From positions 1 through 36,778 of the forward strand of contig JABGOP010000017.1 in the NCBI GenBank assembly GCA_018645365.1: a stretch of 36,778 nt of DNA. The letters run 5' to 3'. The stretch comes from Candidatus Cloacimonadota bacterium (GTDB taxonomy: Bacteria; Cloacimonadota; Cloacimonadia; Cloacimonadales; TCS61). Shown here in pieces: positions 34,501-36,778 of this stretch (positions within the stretch are counted from its first letter, which is position 1; each line of letters starts with the position of its first letter). Under the pieces are notes generated by a model. It searched no databases, had not been told where the DNA came from, and saw nothing but the letters and a program-made list of their open reading frames with translations. The position numbers and the translations under genes are program-made.

Positions 34501-36635
34501 TACTCAGAGAAGAATACATCTGGAGCAGGTGCTGCGTTTTCCCAATAAACTACATCTATAATTTGTTCTGTATTTGTATCATCAATTGAGAAAGTACGAT
34601 TGTCAACGTTTTCCCAATTCCAAGCTACATCACCATCACAGCGAGTAAATTTGAATTCTACATCTCTTACCGAACCAGCTGGGAAGAGTACATCAACCCA
34701 ATAAATTGCGTCCGTTTCTGGATCTGCAAGTGTGATGCTACCAGCACTCCAATCGAGTGGAGCAACACTACCTTGAACTGCAACACCATTTACATAAGCC
34801 GCTGCATTGAGTTGGCTCATATCTACTTGGAAAGTAACAGTTACATCTTGTGTTGTAGGTGGAATTGGTGCTTCGTCATTAAAATAAACCGCATCCAAAA
34901 CTTGAGTTGCTTCTATGTCATCAATTGTGAAAGTACGATTAGCAATATCTTCCCAATCTGTTCCATTTTTGATGAATTTGAATTGATGGTCATAAGCTGA
35001 TAACGCAGGGAATAAAACATCAACTGTGTAGATGTTATCTTCATCAGCATCAGCCATTTCGATTGGTGCGTCACTCCAGTTTGTGAAATCTCCAACTAAA
35101 AATACAGATTCAACTGGAAGTTGAGCAGCCATATCTACTTGGAAAGTAACTGTTACATCCTGAGCAATTCCGAAAGGAACAGCGTATGTAAGAGTTTGTG
35201 GAGTTTCATCAAGAATTTGGAATGTCCAGTTGCCATCAATCCATTGATGGTCAACATCATTCACGCCCCATTCCCAAGAGTTACTACCGCCGTCTGCGAT
35301 TAAGTCTATAACAGTTGTGAAAATGTGGTCACCAGCTGTTACATCCCCATTTGTACCATCATCTAACATTGCAGTTTCAGCACCATCATTCCAACCCATA
35401 TCGTAGTTACCTGTTTCTGCATTGAAAGTTCCCTTCAAATAGAAAGCTGTGTTTGATTGACCATTAGAATCATCTACAATAAAAGTAATGGGAGCAGTTG
35501 CTGGAGCAAGAGCTTCCACGATAGTTGCGTTGGTAGCAAAATTATACTTGATAACGGTTTCTGTTACACCATCAGAAGCAAAGGCAATGTTTCCACCGCA
35601 AGGATCTTGATCCCAATTACCGTTGAAGGTAATTTTTGTTTGCCAAGTTCCTTCTGTGATTAAACCACTCCATTCGTAAATGTCGTCGCCATCTTCATCG
35701 AACATTGTTCCCATACCATCTGTAGGATCCCAGTTAACACCTTCAAATTGGTCAATAAAGTCACCAACTATTACAGGATAATCAACGAACACAAAATTAT
35801 CGGTTGTATTTGCATGGAATGTTATTTCTGTGTCTGGCATAATGTTAAGTGGTTGATTATTTTCAGGATAATTTTCTGCATCCCAAGTGTCACCTTCGAT
35901 TAATTTGTAACCGTAAGTGCCTTCGGAAACGATGCGTGTTAATTCATAAACGCCATTGTCATTCAAAGTAAGTCCCCATTCTGTATCACCAGGAGTCCAA
36001 CCATTCATATCACCAACGATGTAAGCATCGTATGTTTCGGGAGTTGAACCTGCTCCAATCCATGTACCTGGATCAAAATCTTCTGGTGCATACTGTGGAC
36101 CATCGCCACCGCCAGAATCGTTATCAACATTCCATTCTGCAACATCCCATACTGGGTTACTTGCAATTACAAAATCAGCTCTTTCTGCACGTCCGTTTTC
36201 AAATTCGTGACCTGTGCCTGAACCATCTTCACCTGGAACGCCGAAGATATCAACTACAACGCCTAATTCATTAACAATAGCAACATTATCATCACCATTA
36301 CTATCAGCAGGACCACCTGTTCCGATACTTTGGTCTGCTTCAAACCCGTAAGTTGTTGAGAAAAAAGATGCATTATTACAAACAATATAAAAAGCACCGG
36401 CGGGGATAATTCCTGTTAAAGCAACAGGTGTACTCGGGTCAGCATTACCATTTGTCCATCTTTGAATAAGCCAGCCAGTTGAAAAATCTACATCTGTCTC
36501 ACCATTGTTGTAAAGCTCTACAAACCTTCCTGCGGTTGATGAGTTTTGAGGATCTGCCAATTCTGTAATAAGTACATCTGCCATTACAAATTGAGCTAAT
36601 CCTAAAATAAGTAGTAATAAAAATATTTTTTTCAT
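31542..36635 (-). CDS. Giant multidomain secreted protein (lamin-tail, carbohydrate-binding-like, PKD, OB-type domains)
   Basis: 1697 residues. Signal peptide 1-19; first lamin-tail domain 20-195 (VLITELADP...GRFVELYN). Carbohydrate-binding-like beta-sandwiches lie at about 200-375 (YIVGDMNGW) and 380-490. Two related starch-binding-like modules each begin DVTVTFQVDM (493-590, 597-700). A second lamin-tail domain (706-880: FFSEYIEGSSNNKALEIYN) precedes a PKD domain (883-968). Then come a choice-of-anchor-J-like region (970-1125), a chitobiase-type beta domain (1130-1210), an OB-type nucleic-acid/sugar-binding-like domain (1211-1391) and a BACON-like domain (1394-1527). The end is fibronectin-III-like (1630-1697). 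It lacks the NYPNPFNP sorting tail of its neighbour and shows no catalytic motif. RBS AAGGAG precedes the ATG. A surface adhesin or scaffold is the likeliest role. Confidence 0.88.
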   Translation of the reverse strand: MKKIFLLLLILGLAQFVMADVLITELADPQNSSTAGRFVELYNNGETDVDFSTGWLIQRWTNGNADPSTPVALTGIIPAGAFYIVCNNASFFSTTYGFEADQSIGTGGPADSNGDDNVAIVNELGVVVDIFGVPGEDGSGTGHEFENGRAERADFVIASNPVWDVAEWNVDNDSGGGDGPQYAPEDFDPGTWIGAGSTPETYDAYIVGDMNGWTPGDTEWGLTLNDNGVYELTRIVSEGTYGYKLIEGDTWDAENYPENNQPLNIMPDTEITFHANTTDNFVFVDYPVIVGDFIDQFEGVNWDPTDGMGTMFDEDGDDIYEWSGLITEGTWQTKITFNGNWDQDPCGGNIAFASDGVTETVIKYNFATNATIVEALAPATAPITFIVDDSNGQSNTAFYLKGTFNAETGNYDMGWNDGAETAMLDDGTNGDVTAGDHIFTTVIDLIADGGSNSWEWGVNDVDHQWIDGNWTFQILDETPQTLTYAVPFGIAQDVTVTFQVDMAAQLPVESVFLVGDFTNWSDAPIEMADADEDNIYTVDVLFPALSAYDHQFKFIKNGTDWEDIANRTFTIDDIEATQVLDAVYFNDEAPIPPTTQDVTVTFQVDMSQLNAAAYVNGVAVQGSVAPLDWSAGSITLADPETDAIYWVDVLFPAGSVRDVEFKFTRCDGDVAWNWENVDNRTFSIDDTNTEQIIDVVYWENAAPAPDVFFSEYIEGSSNNKALEIYNAGETAIDLAGLEIWRISNGGDWTEGAGNAVALEGTLEAGDVFVICNSSANAEIQAVSDVIGTSATYFNGDDAMALAFNGQILDVVGTEGADPGSGWEVAGVINGTANHTLVRKSNVLSGNIDWASAAGTSEVDSEWMVYAQDTIDNLGLHTVTSGNLAPIANAGDDVEVMADEAGLISVTLDGSSSYDPDGDAITYSWALNEIEVSTEASFATELEVGVYTFTLTVNDGELESTDEIIVTVIEFVDIIHFQDFQIDQGMWTTYSVASNEDWHLSHYGDAKFMKISGYGADVLCDDWMMSPAFNLDIYENEILTFETATNYDGPIVEVKISTDYAGDPTTATWTDITCTLADPGWAWTSSGEIDLSGYAGESVYIGFHYTSDEAGSATWELDNVQLTGNALSEICANPVFSPEGGLYLAPQEVSLTSETAGAGIYYTLDGSDPDVNSTLFEAPFTVSENTTVRAIALALGYLPSSVVATTYTFPTTYTITEIQGEADASPFAGEYVQTSGIITAVSGSNYWLQDGAGAWNGIMFYDSSNTPVVGDEITVVAEVTEYYDLTELINVQTYTVTSSGNALPEPVVISTLQCNDEAYESVLLTTSGTCDNADMGNGEWSIDDGTGVATIDDKMFAFTPVVGTGYNVTGVLTYSYGAFKLEPRDANDIVEMATPVPVIDVDVTSITQAGNGDAIFNISNVGEEGSVLNYAITSGYTMLSSIPQIKSMDRDRPTPHPVYANVLCYVPTVREEWLTITPISGDVAYGASDAITLSFDSTDLVAGFYTANIVIASDGGDDVVIPVEFTVEDGIPYPDAITYEAWILERPDEVLTETSTGCGYGDPLAGPGLLVVQCGTFASQWNEGETLHIRVQEVATGNIANAEIILTTAGFQMMDDIMVSPLPPVAPSIQIEVTQLEGGHVLRTLTWEAVESAMYYTVYACDTVNGEWVQINTEPITGTTFSSEGASAIKFYKVTASN

Positions 36636-36650
36636 TTTTTAACTCCTTTT

Positions 36651-36778
36651 TTATTTTCTAACGCTGTTTGCGTTAGTATTTGCATTTCTACCAACAGGCC
36701 ATGTTACATCTGCTGTAACATTAACCATAAGTGGCATTCCAATTTCAATCGCAAAGTCACCAGCCCACATAAAGCCTA
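36651..36778 (-). CDS. C-terminal end of an upstream gene cut by the window edge
   Basis: The last 41 codons of a minus-strand frame (GFMWAGDFAIEIGMPLMVNV...WPVGRNANTNANSVRK), ending TAA at 36651. It stops 15 bases before the ATG of the 1697-residue gene, whose AAGGAG lies between, so the two are probably co-transcribed. Too short to name; the beta-strand-like pattern suggests a surface or envelope protein, but this is weak. Confidence 0.7.
   Translation of the reverse strand, partial: GFMWAGDFAIEIGMPLMVNVTADVTWPVGRNANTNANSVRK

Overview
The window is a compact, AT-rich bacterial chromosome segment. It contains 27 complete protein-coding genes, one gene cut by the right edge, one gene remnant and several non-coding repeat elements. 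No tRNA, rRNA, CRISPR array or transposase gene was seen. One secreted protein carries a C-terminal NYPNPFNPTT...IFNIKGQLV...SGVYFYKL sorting-type domain, and there are lamin-tail, PKD and beta-helix surface proteins, a DUF2851 protein, IorAB and promoter-like sites resembling those of Bacteroidetes. Together these point to the FCB group, most likely Candidatus Cloacimonadota. That placement is an inference from motif style, not from a marker-gene tree.

Layout. (1) 1-340: non-coding, opening with five 21-bp tandem repeats. (2) 342-5641, minus strand: operon tilS-hpt-ftsH-lipoprotein-DUF3795, with the widely conserved tilS-hpt-ftsH order, a promoter at its head and a terminator at 342-375. (3) 5652-7926, plus: iorA-iorB (2-oxoacid:ferredoxin oxidoreductase) and a strong terminator. 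(4) 7897-8222: a terminator / 42-bp-repeat / promoter cassette, followed by an alkyltransferase-like DNA repair gene. (5) 8596-11528, minus: a pyruvate-kinase-C-domain protein and a large VWA surface protein, each preceded by the same 39-bp sequence, with a sorting-domain remnant between them. (6) 11578-16259, minus: murI, a degenerate M29-like peptidase, pyrG and a YbdG-type MscS channel. (7) 16306-17211: patatin-like lipase, overlapping at its 3' end a minus-strand pair of small RRM proteins (17208-17819). (8) 17968-21993, plus: aroA-ddl-CHASE2/adenylate cyclase. (9) 22164-22558: HU with its own promoter and terminator. (10) 22596-29707, plus: dnaN-recF-UMF1 transporter-panD-panC-FAD oxidoreductase-DUF2851, with start/stop contacts or overlaps at most junctions. 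(11) 29755-36778, minus: a beta-helix protein with a sorting domain, a second copy of the 42-bp cassette, a 1697-residue multidomain secreted protein and the end of another gene.

The most unusual content is non-coding. Two far-apart cassettes (7897-8222 plus, 31323-31520 minus) each contain an intrinsic terminator, an array built from two different but equally long 42-bp modules in exact register, and an outward promoter. Each sits between the end of one transcription unit and the start of the next in the same direction. Separately, about ten upstream regions share a TTGACA...TTCG/TTTG arrangement with nearly fixed spacing, which looks like this organism's housekeeping promoter.

Functionally the window mixes cell-wall and precursor synthesis (murI, ddl, aroA, pyrG, panCD), protein quality control (ftsH), replication and repair (dnaN, recF, atl, HU), amino-acid fermentation (iorAB) and cell-surface proteins.
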